Of a DNA stretch of 48,223 nt, positions 32,793-40,715 are shown piece after piece. Source of the DNA: CAYQSU01 sp964420325 (GTDB lineage: Bacteria; Pseudomonadota; Alphaproteobacteria; Rhodospirillales; Defluviicoccaceae); the NCBI GenBank assembly GCA_964420325.1, contig CAYQSU010000017.1, positions 1 to 48,223 of the forward strand, written 5' to 3'. Numbering within the stretch: the stretch's first letter is position 1; every line of letters starts with the position of its first letter. A model generated the notes under the pieces. That model was not told the origin of the DNA, made no database searches, and saw nothing but the letters and a program-made list of their open reading frames with translations. The position numbers and the translations under genes were made by a program.

Positions 32793-33221
32793 ATGATCAT
32801 CGGCATCGGCACCGACCTTCTCGACATCCGGCGCATCGAGCGCACCCTCGAGCGCTTCGGCGATCGCTTCTGCGTCCGGGTGTTCACGAGCCTCGAGCGC
32901 CGGAGCTGCGACCGCCGCGTCAACCGCGCGGCCTGCTACGCACAGCGCTACGCCGCCAAGGAGGCCTGCTCCAAGGCGCTCGGCACCGGCTTCCGCCAGG
33001 GCGTGTTCTGGCGCGACATGGTCGTCGACAACCTGCCGTCGGGAAAGCCGTTCCTGACGCTCACCGGTGGCGCCCGCTTGCGCCTGGAGGCCCTCATGCC
33101 GGACGGCATGACGCCCTGCGTCGAGGTCTCCCTCTCGGACGAGTACCCGATCGCCCATGCGGTGGTGATTATCTCGGCCATTGCCTCGAGCGAAGCCCGT
33201 TCCGGACGACCGGCGTCTTGA
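32793..33221 (+). CDS. acpS: Holo-[acyl-carrier-protein] synthase
   Basis: A 142-aa enzyme that attaches phosphopantetheine from coenzyme A to the Ser of acyl carrier proteins. MIIGIGTDLLDIRRIERTLE contains the Mg-binding Asp, and QRYAAKEACSKALGTG the second acidic motif. VSLSDEYPIAHAVVII is the C-terminal strand with the conserved Ser-Asp. It might also modify the ACP domain of the FAAL fusion at 5489-8332, although a broader PPTase could serve instead. Located between pdxJ and lepB. Confidence 0.95.
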   Translation: MIIGIGTDLLDIRRIERTLERFGDRFCVRVFTSLERRSCDRRVNRAACYAQRYAAKEACSKALGTGFRQGVFWRDMVVDNLPSGKPFLTLTGGARLRLEALMPDGMTPCVEVSLSDEYPIAHAVVIISAIASSEARSGRPAS

Positions 33222-33309
33222 CAGGGCGGGTCGTCGCTGGCTTCATCGGGCGTCGCCCGCCCCCGCGGACGGTGCGCGTCCGCTGCGTTCACTTCGACGG
33301 GCTCCCCCG

Positions 33310-34044
33310 ATGAAGAAACCGAAAGGGCACGGCTTCCTCGAGCTGATCAAGACCGTCGTTTACGCGGTGCTGATCGCGCTTGTCGTGCGGACGTTCGCCT
33401 ACGAGCCGTTCAGCATTCCGTCCGGCTCGATGATCCCGACGCTCCTCGTCGGCGACTATCTGTTCGTCTCGAAGTTCTCCTATGGCTACAGCCGGTATTC
33501 GCTGCCCCTGGGGCTGCCGCTCATTCCCGGCCGCATCCTCTATTCGTCGCCGGAGCCGGGCGACGTCGCCGTGTTCAAGTTGCCGACCGACAACAGCACG
33601 GACTACATCAAGCGCATCATCGGACTGCCGGGCGACCGGATCCAGCTGGTCGGCGGCATTCTCCACATCAACGGCGAGGCGGTGCCGCGCGAGTTCGTCG
33701 GCGACTTCGCCGTGCGCGATGCGTTTGGCAACGTACGGCGCTTCCGCCGCTACGTCGAGACGCTGCCGAACGGCCGCAGTCACTCGATCATCGAGGAGAG
33801 CGACACCGGCCCCTTCGACACCACGGGCGTCTACACCGTTCCGGAAGGCCATTTCTTCGCCATGGGCGACAACCGCGACAACTCCCGGGACAGCCGCTTC
33901 CTCAACGAGGTCGGGTTCGTCCCGCGCGAGAACCTCGTCGGCCGCGCCGAGTTCATCTTCTTCTCCGTCGACGGCAACGTCTGGAAGATCTGGGACTGGT
34001 ACCGCACGCTCAGGCTCGAGCGTCTGTTCAGCGGCATCGCATGA
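33310..34044 (+). CDS. lepB: Signal peptidase I
   Basis: A 244-aa inner-membrane peptidase that removes signal peptides from Sec and Tat substrates. One N-terminal membrane segment (LIKTVVYAVLIALVVRTFAY) anchors it. Box B is PFSIPSGSMIPTLLVGDYLF with the nucleophile Ser. Box D is TDYIKRIIGLPGDRIQ with the general-base Lys. GHFFAMGDNRDNSRDSRF is box E. Its products here include the GH31, Slt and PHB depolymerase precursors. ATG 33310 is chosen (MKKPKGHGFLELIK). It overlaps rnc by 4 nt. Confidence 0.96.
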   Translation: MKKPKGHGFLELIKTVVYAVLIALVVRTFAYEPFSIPSGSMIPTLLVGDYLFVSKFSYGYSRYSLPLGLPLIPGRILYSSPEPGDVAVFKLPTDNSTDYIKRIIGLPGDRIQLVGGILHINGEAVPREFVGDFAVRDAFGNVRRFRRYVETLPNGRSHSIIEESDTGPFDTTGVYTVPEGHFFAMGDNRDNSRDSRFLNEVGFVPRENLVGRAEFIFFSVDGNVWKIWDWYRTLRLERLFSGIA

Positions 34045-34745
34045 GCGAAGACGGAGGCTCGGCGCCGGGTCGGATCGAGGATCTCGCGGCTCGGCTCCGC
34101 CACCGCTTTCGCGACCCCGCGCTCCTCGAGCAGGCGCTCACGCATTCGAGCGCGGGCGGGCAGCGCGGCGCCGGTTCCAACGAGCGCCTCGAGTTCCTCG
34201 GCGATCGTGTGGTCGGGCTGGTCGTCGCCAGGCTGCTCTACCAGGCCTTTCCGGACGAGCGCGAGGGCGCGCTTGCGCGCCGTCACGCCGTGCTCGTCCA
34301 GCGCGACTCGCTCGCCGCCGTCGCCAGGGACATCGGCCTCGCCGAGCACCTCCGGCTGTCGCGGGGCGAGGAGGAGGCCGGCGGCCGCCACAACCTCGGT
34401 CTGCTCGCCGACGCCTGCGAGGCGGTCATCGCGGCACTCTATCTCGATGGCGGTCTGCGCACCGCCGAGCGGTTCATTCGCCGCCACTGGCGGCCCCTGA
34501 TCGCAGCCGACGTGCGGCCGCCCACCGACGCCAAGACCGCGCTCCAGGAGTGGGCGCAGGCGCGCGGCCTGGCGCTCCCCGTCTACCGCGAGACGGCACG
34601 CGAGGGCCCGGCCCATGCGCCGGTCTTCTCGGTCGAGGTCGAGGTGCCCGGACTTGCTCCGGCGAGCGCCACCGGACGGTCGAAGCAGATCGCGGAGAAG
34701 ACCGCGGCGGAACGGCTCCTGAGACGGATCGAGAAGGGGGAATGA
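34041..34745 (+). CDS. rnc: Ribonuclease III
   Basis: A 234-aa double-strand-specific RNase for rRNA and mRNA processing. The signature is NERLEFLGDRVVGLVVARLL (Glu48 and Asp55 metal ligands). The second metal site is LLADACEAVIAALYLDGG. The C-terminal dsRNA-binding domain runs from about 155 (DAKTALQEWAQARGLALPVY, ending SKQIAEKTAAERLLRRIE). The start codon overlaps the lepB stop and its stop overlaps the era start, both by 4 nt, so lepB-rnc-era are translationally coupled. Confidence 0.96.
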   Translation: MSEDGGSAPGRIEDLAARLRHRFRDPALLEQALTHSSAGGQRGAGSNERLEFLGDRVVGLVVARLLYQAFPDEREGALARRHAVLVQRDSLAAVARDIGLAEHLRLSRGEEEAGGRHNLGLLADACEAVIAALYLDGGLRTAERFIRRHWRPLIAADVRPPTDAKTALQEWAQARGLALPVYRETAREGPAHAPVFSVEVEVPGLAPASATGRSKQIAEKTAAERLLRRIEKGE

Positions 34746-35671
34746 CGGCGGCGGACCGGTCCCGGAGGCGCGACCGCGAGACGGCGACGGTGTGCGGGTT
34801 CGTGGCGATCCTCGGCGCGCCGAACGTCGGCAAGTCGACGCTCGTCAACCGGCTCGTCGGCAGCAAGGTCTCGATCGTCACGCCGAAGGCGCAGACGACC
34901 CGCTCGCGCGTGCTGGGGATCGTCGTCCACGATCGCGCCCAGCTCATCCTCGTCGACACGCCGGGCGTCTTCCGTCCGCGCCGGCGCCTCGACCGCGCCA
35001 TGGTCGCCGCCGCCTGGGGCGGCGCGGCCGACGCCGACGCCATCGCCCTGCTCGTCGACAGCGCGGTCGGAGCGGACGCCACCACGCGGGCGATCGTCGA
35101 CGAGCTCAAGCGGCGGCACCGGCGCGCGAGCCTCGTTCTGAACAAGATCGACCTGATCGAGAAGCCCCGCCTCCTGGCGCTCGCGGACGAGCTCCACGCC
35201 CTCGGTGCCTTCGACGACGCCTTCATGATCTCGGCCCGCACCGGCGACGGGGTCGATGACCTTTCGCGGGCGCTGATCGGCCGGCTGCCCCTGGGGCCGT
35301 GGCTGTTCCCGGAAGACCAGATCTCCGACATGCCGGAACGGCTGCTGGCGGCCGAGATCACCCGCGAGAAGATCTATCTCGAGCTGCAGGAGGAACTGCC
35401 GTACGCGAGTGCCGTCGAGACCGAGCGCTGGACGGAGAACGCGGACGGCAGTGTCCGCATCGATCAGATCATCTATGTCGAGCGGCCGGGCCAGAAGGGC
35501 ATCGTGCTCGGCAAAGGCGGCCGCAAGATCAGGGCGATCGGCGAGGCGGCGCGCCTCGAGCTGGAACAGCTCCTCGAGCGTCGCGTCCACCTGTTCCTGT
35601 TCGTGAAGGTGCGGCCGTGGGGCGAGGATGCGGAGCGGTTCCGCGATCTCGGCCTCGATTTCGAGGCCTGA
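34742..35671 (+). CDS. era: Ribosome-assembly GTPase Era
   Basis: A 309-aa GTPase that binds 16S rRNA near its 3' end during 30S maturation. G1 is GAPNVGKSTLVNRLVG, G3 is LVDTPGVFRPRRRL, G4 is LVLNKIDLIEKPRL and G5 is ISARTGDGVDDL. PKAQTTRSRVLGIV is the switch-I segment. The C-terminal KH domain has GQKGIVLGKGGRKIRAIGEA with the GxxG loop and ends VHLFLFVKVRPWGEDAERF. It is the last gene of the coupled lepB-rnc-era set. Between it and recO a small leftward gene interrupts the usual era-recO adjacency. Confidence 0.97.
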   Translation: MTAADRSRRRDRETATVCGFVAILGAPNVGKSTLVNRLVGSKVSIVTPKAQTTRSRVLGIVVHDRAQLILVDTPGVFRPRRRLDRAMVAAAWGGAADADAIALLVDSAVGADATTRAIVDELKRRHRRASLVLNKIDLIEKPRLLALADELHALGAFDDAFMISARTGDGVDDLSRALIGRLPLGPWLFPEDQISDMPERLLAAEITREKIYLELQEELPYASAVETERWTENADGSVRIDQIIYVERPGQKGIVLGKGGRKIRAIGEAARLELEQLLERRVHLFLFVKVRPWGEDAERFRDLGLDFEA

Positions 35672-35689
35672 GCCGCAAGCCCGGCGCGG

Positions 35690-35920
35690 TCAGGCGTTGA
35701 CCACCGATATGCCGTTGAGCCGCTTGACGGCGTCGTCGAGGGCGGCATCCTGGGACGGGAACGCCCGCTCGGCGTCGGTCAGGGCTGCGCCCTTCTCGTC
35801 GATCTGGCGCCACACCCAGTAACCGTCGGTGTTGGCGATCTCGACGCGGGCATAGAGACGGCGAAAGAAGCCGCGCCGGCATGGATGAGGCTCCATGATC
35901 TCGATATCGTGCACACTCAT
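35690..35920 (-). CDS. Small hypothetical protein between era and recO
   Basis: A 76-aa protein from ATG 35920, with AAGGGAA 9 nt upstream. The sequence (start MSVHDIEIMEPHPCRRGFF, then ARVEIANTDGYWVWRQIDE, end DAALDDAVKRLNGISVVNA) has no signal peptide or membrane segment. I do not recognise the family. The alternation of aromatic and charged residues suggests a small alpha/beta fold. It has its own leftward promoter candidate (35968-35996) and sits antiparallel within the otherwise rightward era-recO run. Confidence 0.65.
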   Translation of the reverse strand: MSVHDIEIMEPHPCRRGFFRRLYARVEIANTDGYWVWRQIDEKGAALTDAERAFPSQDAALDDAVKRLNGISVVNA

Positions 35921-35967
35921 CGCCGCGTTCCCTTCGCCTGTGGTCACCGGACAGTGCATGATAGTGC

Positions 35968-35996
35968 ATCTTACGCAGCGCCATACTGCGGCGCAA
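35968..35996 (-). promoter_or_regulatory. Promoter candidate for the small leftward gene
   Basis: On the minus strand TTGCGC, a 17-bp spacer and TAAGAT. The spacer itself contains an inverted repeat (CGCAG ... CTGCG), so a regulator could bind between the boxes. The leader to ATG 35920 would be about 40 nt. Confidence 0.35.
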
Positions 35997-36045
35997 CATG
36001 AACCTCGCGGGGCGCACCGGCCCGTATCAAACGCGGAAGAGGAAC

Positions 36046-36188
36046 GATAATCAACCGTGCGATCGCGGTGCGGACGGGTGCCTGGGGTTCGCACCCCAGG
36101 AACCTGAAGGAGGTCCATCGGGACTCCCCGCCGATCGCGCCGTCGGGCATCGGCCGGGTCGGCCCCGGCTTGCGACAAGGGGCAGGTC
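36046..36188 (+). other. Structured leader upstream of recO with orphan Shine-Dalgarno
   Basis: A -10-like GATAAT (36046-36051) would start a transcript near 36058. The leader then has a 10-bp helix (GCGATCGCGG at 36059-36068 with CCGC-GATCGC at 36128-36138, one bulged C). This encloses a perfect 8-bp hairpin, CCTGGGGT-TCGC-ACCCCAGG (36081-36100). Just after that hairpin, AAGGAGGT (36107-36114) is a near-perfect Shine-Dalgarno without any ATG, GTG or TTG at a usable distance. A third stem, GCCGGG-TCGGC-CCCGGC (36157-36173), lies closer to recO. It could be a cis-regulatory RNA; no known class is recognised. Confidence 0.35.
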
Positions 36189-36929
36189 ATGGAATGGATC
36201 GACGAGGGAATCGTCCTGTCGGCGCGCCGCCACGGCGAGTCCTCGGCCGTGGTCTCGGTGCTCACCCGCGACCACGGACGCCATGCCGCACTGGTGCGGG
36301 GTGCGCGGGGTGGCCGGCTGAAGGGGGTCGCGCAACCGGGAAACCAGGTGCGGCTCAGATGGCGGGCGCGCCTCGCCGCACATCTCGGCACGTTCACCTG
36401 CGAGCTCGAGCGATCGGCGGCGGCGCTGCTCGCCAGCCCGGACCGCCTGGCGGCCCTGGCGGCGGCCTGCGCGATCCTCGATTCCGCGCTGCCCGAGCGC
36501 GAGCCGCTCCGCCGGGCGTACGACGGCCTGGCCTTCTTCCTTTCGGCGCTGGCGGACGACGAGGGCTGGCCGGCGGCCTACGTGCGATGGGAGGTCGACC
36601 TGTTGGCGACGCTCGGCTTCGGCCTCGATCTCGAGCGCTGCGCCGCCACCGGTCGTCAGGACGACCTCGCCTACGTCTCGCCGAAGACCGGCCGCGCCGT
36701 GTCGCGGTCGGCGGGCCAAACCTACAGCAGCCGGCTCCTGCCGCTGCCGGCCTTCCTCGTCGACCGGAACGCGGCCGCCACCGCAAGGGACATCGTCGAC
36801 GGCCTCGCGCTCACCGGCTCCTTCCTCGCCTCCCACGTTTACCAGGCGCGCGGCGGGGCGCTTCCCGCCGCCCGCGTCCGCCTGGCCGAGCGTCTGGCGG
36901 CCGGCCTCGGGGAGAGGCGATGCCCCTAG
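36189..36929 (+). CDS. recO: DNA repair protein RecO
   Basis: A 246-aa recombination mediator that loads RecA on SSB-coated DNA with RecR. The N-terminal OB fold is MEWIDEGIVLSARRHGESSA with VVSVLTRDHGRHAALVRGAR. The helical part contains YVRWEVDLLATLGFGLDLERCA. TGRQDDLAYVSPKTGRAVSR is the usual region of the zinc site, but only Cys216-type positions near CAATG are visible, so zinc binding may be incomplete as in several alphaproteobacteria. It ends near FLASHVYQARGGALPAAR. ATG 36189 gives the usual family start. Ribosome binding could use GGGGCAGG just upstream. Confidence 0.93.
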   Translation: MEWIDEGIVLSARRHGESSAVVSVLTRDHGRHAALVRGARGGRLKGVAQPGNQVRLRWRARLAAHLGTFTCELERSAAALLASPDRLAALAAACAILDSALPEREPLRRAYDGLAFFLSALADDEGWPAAYVRWEVDLLATLGFGLDLERCAATGRQDDLAYVSPKTGRAVSRSAGQTYSSRLLPLPAFLVDRNAAATARDIVDGLALTGSFLASHVYQARGGALPAARVRLAERLAAGLGERRCP

Positions 36930-37040
36930 CCACGGATTGTCTAGGCCGGGCTCCGCCCGCGGTTCGGCGGTCTTGCGTTCCCGAAACCGGCCGTCTAAGG
37001 TCGCGGCCAATCGGTCGCGGACGTGGTGCAGGAGGTGAAG

Positions 37041-37466
37041 ATGCGGCGCTTGGTTTTCCTTGTCATTGCTGCCTTGGCGACGATCGTCGCTCCTGCGGAG
37101 CGGGCGCCTGCGGGCGAAACCCTGGTCGATACGGTGGTGGAGGGCTGCAAGGTCGAGCTCGAGAGCTATTGCAAGGACGTGACGCCGGGCGAAGGTCGCA
37201 TGCTGGCCTGTCTCTACGCCTTTCAGGACAAGCTTTCCGGCCAGTGCGAGTTCGCGCTCTATGACGCGGCGGCGCAGCTCGAGCGGGCGATCGCCGCGCT
37301 CACCTATCTGATCAACGAGTGCCGGGACGACGCCAACGTGCAGTGCGCCGGTGTCCGGGTGGGCGAGGGCCGTGTCATCAAGTGCCTCAACGACAACGCC
37401 GCGAAGATCAGCGGCCGCTGCAGCCGGGCGCTCGCCGATCTCGGCCTTGATCAAGGGACGAACTGA
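37041..37466 (+). CDS. Exported cysteine-rich repeat protein (tandem four-Cys module)
   Basis: A 141-aa protein. ATG 37041 has an ideal GGAGG 5 nt upstream, and the N-terminus (RRLVFLVIAALATIVAPAER) is a signal peptide. The mature part holds eight Cys in two copies of the identical spacing C-x7-C-x12-C-x11-C (Cys36, 44, 57, 69 and Cys94, 102, 115, 127), with shared context such as GEGRM/GEGRV before the third Cys. This matches the GLG1-type cysteine-rich repeat seen in short bacterial secreted proteins. Two or more disulfides per module are likely in the periplasm. Function unknown. It is the first of three small exported proteins between recO and parC. Confidence 0.8.
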   Translation: MRRLVFLVIAALATIVAPAERAPAGETLVDTVVEGCKVELESYCKDVTPGEGRMLACLYAFQDKLSGQCEFALYDAAAQLERAIAALTYLINECRDDANVQCAGVRVGEGRVIKCLNDNAAKISGRCSRALADLGLDQGTN

Positions 37467-37548
37467 CGGGCCCTGTCCGCGCTGCTGGCCTCGACACGAC
37501 CCGATCGAACGCCGAGGATCGGCCACCAACCCACGTGGAGGAGAAAAC

Positions 37549-37926
37549 ATGCGGACCCTGGCTCTGGCCGTCACCGCCGCCGTCGCGCTCTCAGGCAGCG
37601 CCCTCGCCCTTTCGCCCGATGACTTCAAAGTCGATTCGGCCGCCGCCTTGGTGAAGCTTTGCAGTGCCCAGCCCACGGACGAGCACTACACGGCCGCGAC
37701 CCATTTCTGCCACGGGTACGGCAGCGGCGCCTTCCACTACTACAAGATCCAGGCGCTGGCCGACCCGAAGCGGGAGTTCGTCTGCTTCGCAGAGCCGCTG
37801 CCGACGCGGACGCAGGTGATCAACGACTTCGTTGCCTGGGCGAAGGCTCGTCCCCAGTATATGAGCAACGACGCGGTCGACGTCCTGTTCCGCTATCTCG
37901 GAGAAACCTACCCATGCGCGAAGTAG
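37549..37926 (+). CDS. Rap1a/Tai-type immunity-like exported protein
   Basis: A 125-aa protein with a signal peptide (MRTLALAVTAAVALSGSALA). The mature domain contains VKLCSAQPTDEHYTAATHFC, HGYGSGAFHYYKIQ, VCFAEPLPTRTQVINDFVAW and VDVLFRYLGETYPC. Four Cys at typical positions suggest two disulfides. It resembles the Rap1a/Tai family, some members of which neutralise peptidoglycan-amidase toxins of type VI secretion. No such effector or secretion gene is near, so immunity is not demonstrated; many family members have unknown roles. GTGGAGGAG stands 6 nt before the ATG. Confidence 0.78.
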   Translation: MRTLALAVTAAVALSGSALALSPDDFKVDSAAALVKLCSAQPTDEHYTAATHFCHGYGSGAFHYYKIQALADPKREFVCFAEPLPTRTQVINDFVAWAKARPQYMSNDAVDVLFRYLGETYPCAK

Positions 37927-37967
37927 GCCGGTCCGGGGCATCGACGTTACAGACGGAGGGCATTCGT

Positions 37968-38237
37968 ATGCGGATGAAAGCATTGGCTGGGCTGGTTGGC
38001 GCTTTTCTGGTCGCCGGCTGTGCGGGCATGAGCGACACCGAGCAGAGGGTGCTCACCGGCGGCGCCGCCGGTGCCACGGGTGGCGCGATCATCGGCGCGA
38101 TCGCCGGCAACGCCGGCATGGGCGCCGCGATCGGCGCGGCATCGGGGCTCGCCGGCGGCTATCTCTGGGATCAGCACAAGAAGGCGGAAGAAAGCGCCTA
38201 TCGCCAGGGCTACCAGTCGGGACGCTCTTCCCAGTAG
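37968..38237 (+). CDS. Small glycine-zipper lipoprotein
   Basis: An 89-aa lipoprotein. Signal peptide MRMKALAGLVGAFLVAGC carries a lipobox (LVAGC), so Cys18 is probably lipidated. The next residues do not include Asp at +2 (AGMS), consistent with outer-membrane sorting. The body is a glycine-zipper (TGGAAGATGGAIIGAIAGNA, GMGAAIGAASGLAGGYLWD), a helix-packing motif found in outer-membrane or peptidoglycan-associated small lipoproteins. The C-terminus is charged (QHKKAEESAYRQGYQSGRSSQ). GGAGGG precedes the ATG. It follows the Rap1a/Tai-like gene by 41 nt. Confidence 0.85.
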   Translation: MRMKALAGLVGAFLVAGCAGMSDTEQRVLTGGAAGATGGAIIGAIAGNAGMGAAIGAASGLAGGYLWDQHKKAEESAYRQGYQSGRSSQ

Positions 38238-38337
38238 CCGCAGGCTTGCCGATCGCGGCTCTGTCCCGAGGCGATGGCGCCGTTCGGCCGGGCCGGCCGA
38301 CCCGCGGTGTTGACCGGATGAAGGAGTGCGGTCGCTG

Positions 38338-40563
38338 ATGGGCGCGACGGGCGGGGGCGGCGTCGAGGACGTACGGCTCGCCGACGCCCTGTCCCGGCGG
38401 TACCTCGCCTACGCGCTGTCGACGATCGTCTCGCGGTCGCTGCCGGACGTCCGCGACGGCCTCAAGCCGGTGCACCGGCGGCTCCTCTACGCCATGCGCC
38501 AGTTGCGTCTCGATCCGGACGCCGGGTTCAAGAAGTGCGCGCGGGTCGTCGGCGACGTCATCGGCAAGTTCCATCCCCACGGCGACGCCGCCGTCTATGA
38601 TGCTCTGGTGCGGCTTGCCCAGGACTTCGCGGTTCGCTATCCGCTCGTCGACGGCCAGGGTAACTTCGGCAACGTCGACGGCGACGGCGCCGCCGCCATG
38701 CGCTACACGGAATCGCGGCTGACGCCGGTGGCCCAGATGCTGCTGGACGGCATCGACGAAGATGCCGTCGATTTCCGCGCCACCTATGACGGCGAGGACA
38801 GCGAGCCGGTCGTGCTGCCGGGGCGCTTCCCCAATCTGCTCGCCAACGGCGCGACCGGCATCGCGGTCGGCATGGCCACCAGCATCCCGCCGCACAACGC
38901 GGCCGAGATCTGCGATGCCCTCCTTCATCTCGTCGCCGATCCCGACGCTTCGGTGGAGGCGCTCGTCGCGCGCGTGCCCGGACCCGACTTCCCGACCGGC
39001 GGCGTTCTGGCGGAGGCGCCGGGGGCCATCGTCCAGGCCTACGCCTCGGGACGCGGCTCGTTTCGGCTGCGGGCCCGCTGGCAGGTGGAGAAGGGCGGCC
39101 ACGGCACCTGGCAGATCGTCGTCACCGAGATCCCCTACCAGGTGCCGAAGTCGCGGCTGATCGAGAGGATCGCCGAGCTGATGGCCGCCCGCAAGCTGCC
39201 GCTGCTCGCCGACGTTCGCGACGAATCGACGGACGCCGTGCGCGTCGTCCTCGAGCCGAAGAGCCGCAGCGTCGATGCCGCGGCGCTGATGGAGCACCTG
39301 TTCCGTCTTACCGACCTCGAGGTCCGGATCAGCCTCAACATGAACGTGCTCGACGGCGGCATCACGCCGCGGGTGATGCCGCTGAAGGAGGTGCTGAGGG
39401 CGTTTCTCGACCATCGCCATGACGTCCTCGTCCGCCGCAGCCGCCACCGGCTGCACCGGATCGCGCTCCGTCTCGAGGTTCTGGTCGGCTTGCTCGTCGT
39501 CTACCTCAACCTCGACGAGGTGATCCGCATCGTCCGCGAGACCGATGACCCGAAGGCGGCGCTGATGGCCAGGTTCGGCCTCACCGAGATGCAGGCCGAT
39601 GCGGTCCTCAACATGCGGCTGAGACAGCTGCGCAAGCTCGAGGAGATCGAGATCCGCGCCGAGCACGGCAGGCTCACCGCCGAGCAGGACGAGATCGAGG
39701 GCCTGCTCGCCGACGCGGGGAGGAGGTGGCGGGCGATCGCCGCCGACATCGCCGGGGTGCGCAAGGCCTTTGCGCCGGAGAGCCCTCTCGGTCGCCGACG
39801 GACGGCCATCGAAGGCCCGCCGGAGGCGCACCCCGTGCCTCTGGACGCCATCATCGAGCGCGAGCCGATCACCGTGCTCTGTTCCGAGAAGGGGTGGATC
39901 CGCGCGATCAAGGGGCACGCCGTCGACCTCGCCAAGGTGAGCTACAAGGAAGGCGACCGCAGCCGGTTCGTCGTCCAGGCCGAGAGCATCGACAAGCTCC
40001 TCCTGTTCGCCACAAACGGCCGCTTCTACACCCTCGGCTGCGACCGGCTGCCCGGCGGTCGCGGCCAGGGTGAGCCCGTGAGGCTGATGATCGATCTCCC
40101 CGACCGCGCCGAGCCGGTGGCCCTGTTCGTCCATCAACCGGGCCGCCGCCTGCTCGTCGCCTCCGACAAGGGACGGGGCTTCGTCGTCGACGAGGCCGAC
40201 GTCGCCGCCCAGACCCGCAACGGCAAGCAGGTCCTCAATCTCGCGGCGAACGAGGAGGCCGCGGCCCTGGCGTTCGTCGACGCGGTCGCCGATTCCGTGG
40301 CCGTCATCGGCTCCAACCGCAAGCTGCTCATCTTCGACCTCGGCGAGATCCCGGTCATGACGCGGGGTCGCGGGGTGATCCTGCAGCGCTACGGCAAGGG
40401 CGAGCTTTCCGACCTCTGCGCCTTCAACCGAACGCAGGGGCTGTCGTGGCGAGCCGGCGGCGGCATGCGCACCGAGACCGAGCTCACGCCTTGGTGGGGC
40501 CGGCGCGGCCAGTCGGGCCAGAAGGCGCCGCGCGGCTTCCCGCTCGCCAACCGCTTCGCCTGA
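38338..40563 (+). CDS. parC: DNA topoisomerase IV subunit A
   Basis: A 741-aa breakage-reunion subunit that decatenates daughter chromosomes. DVRDGLKPVHRRLLYAMRQL begins the core. The winged-helix contains FKKCARVVGDVIGKFHPHGD. The catalytic Tyr123 lies in AAAMRYTESRL, with PLVDGQGNFGNVDGD upstream. The C-terminal domain (from about 490) forms a beta-pinwheel, ending MTRGRGVILQRYGKGELSDL. In the quinolone region the positions equivalent to E. coli Ser80 and Glu84 are Ala84 and Asp88 (HGDAAVYDAL). ATG 38338 is chosen; GTG 38326 is possible but would leave AAGGA directly abutting the codon. parE is not in the window. Confidence 0.96.
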   Translation: MGATGGGGVEDVRLADALSRRYLAYALSTIVSRSLPDVRDGLKPVHRRLLYAMRQLRLDPDAGFKKCARVVGDVIGKFHPHGDAAVYDALVRLAQDFAVRYPLVDGQGNFGNVDGDGAAAMRYTESRLTPVAQMLLDGIDEDAVDFRATYDGEDSEPVVLPGRFPNLLANGATGIAVGMATSIPPHNAAEICDALLHLVADPDASVEALVARVPGPDFPTGGVLAEAPGAIVQAYASGRGSFRLRARWQVEKGGHGTWQIVVTEIPYQVPKSRLIERIAELMAARKLPLLADVRDESTDAVRVVLEPKSRSVDAAALMEHLFRLTDLEVRISLNMNVLDGGITPRVMPLKEVLRAFLDHRHDVLVRRSRHRLHRIALRLEVLVGLLVVYLNLDEVIRIVRETDDPKAALMARFGLTEMQADAVLNMRLRQLRKLEEIEIRAEHGRLTAEQDEIEGLLADAGRRWRAIAADIAGVRKAFAPESPLGRRRTAIEGPPEAHPVPLDAIIEREPITVLCSEKGWIRAIKGHAVDLAKVSYKEGDRSRFVVQAESIDKLLLFATNGRFYTLGCDRLPGGRGQGEPVRLMIDLPDRAEPVALFVHQPGRRLLVASDKGRGFVVDEADVAAQTRNGKQVLNLAANEEAAALAFVDAVADSVAVIGSNRKLLIFDLGEIPVMTRGRGVILQRYGKGELSDLCAFNRTQGLSWRAGGGMRTETELTPWWGRRGQSGQKAPRGFPLANRFA

Positions 40564-40715
40564 GCCGGGCCCGTTCGGGCCGGATGCGACTCCCGCCAAG
40601 CGCAGGACTCGGATGCCACCCATTCGGGGTTTGCATTTGCGAAGGCGCCCCAGGCGGGGGACAGTCGAAGGCGGCCCGGAGACCCATCACACCGTGTTCG
40701 GAGGAGGGGGAGAGC

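Noticed and set aside
36081..36100. T-arm-like hairpin (GGGGTTCGCACCCC) that resembles a tRNA fragment
   Set aside because: The loop lacks the invariant A58 and no acceptor, D- or anticodon arm is nearby; treated as part of a recO leader structure.
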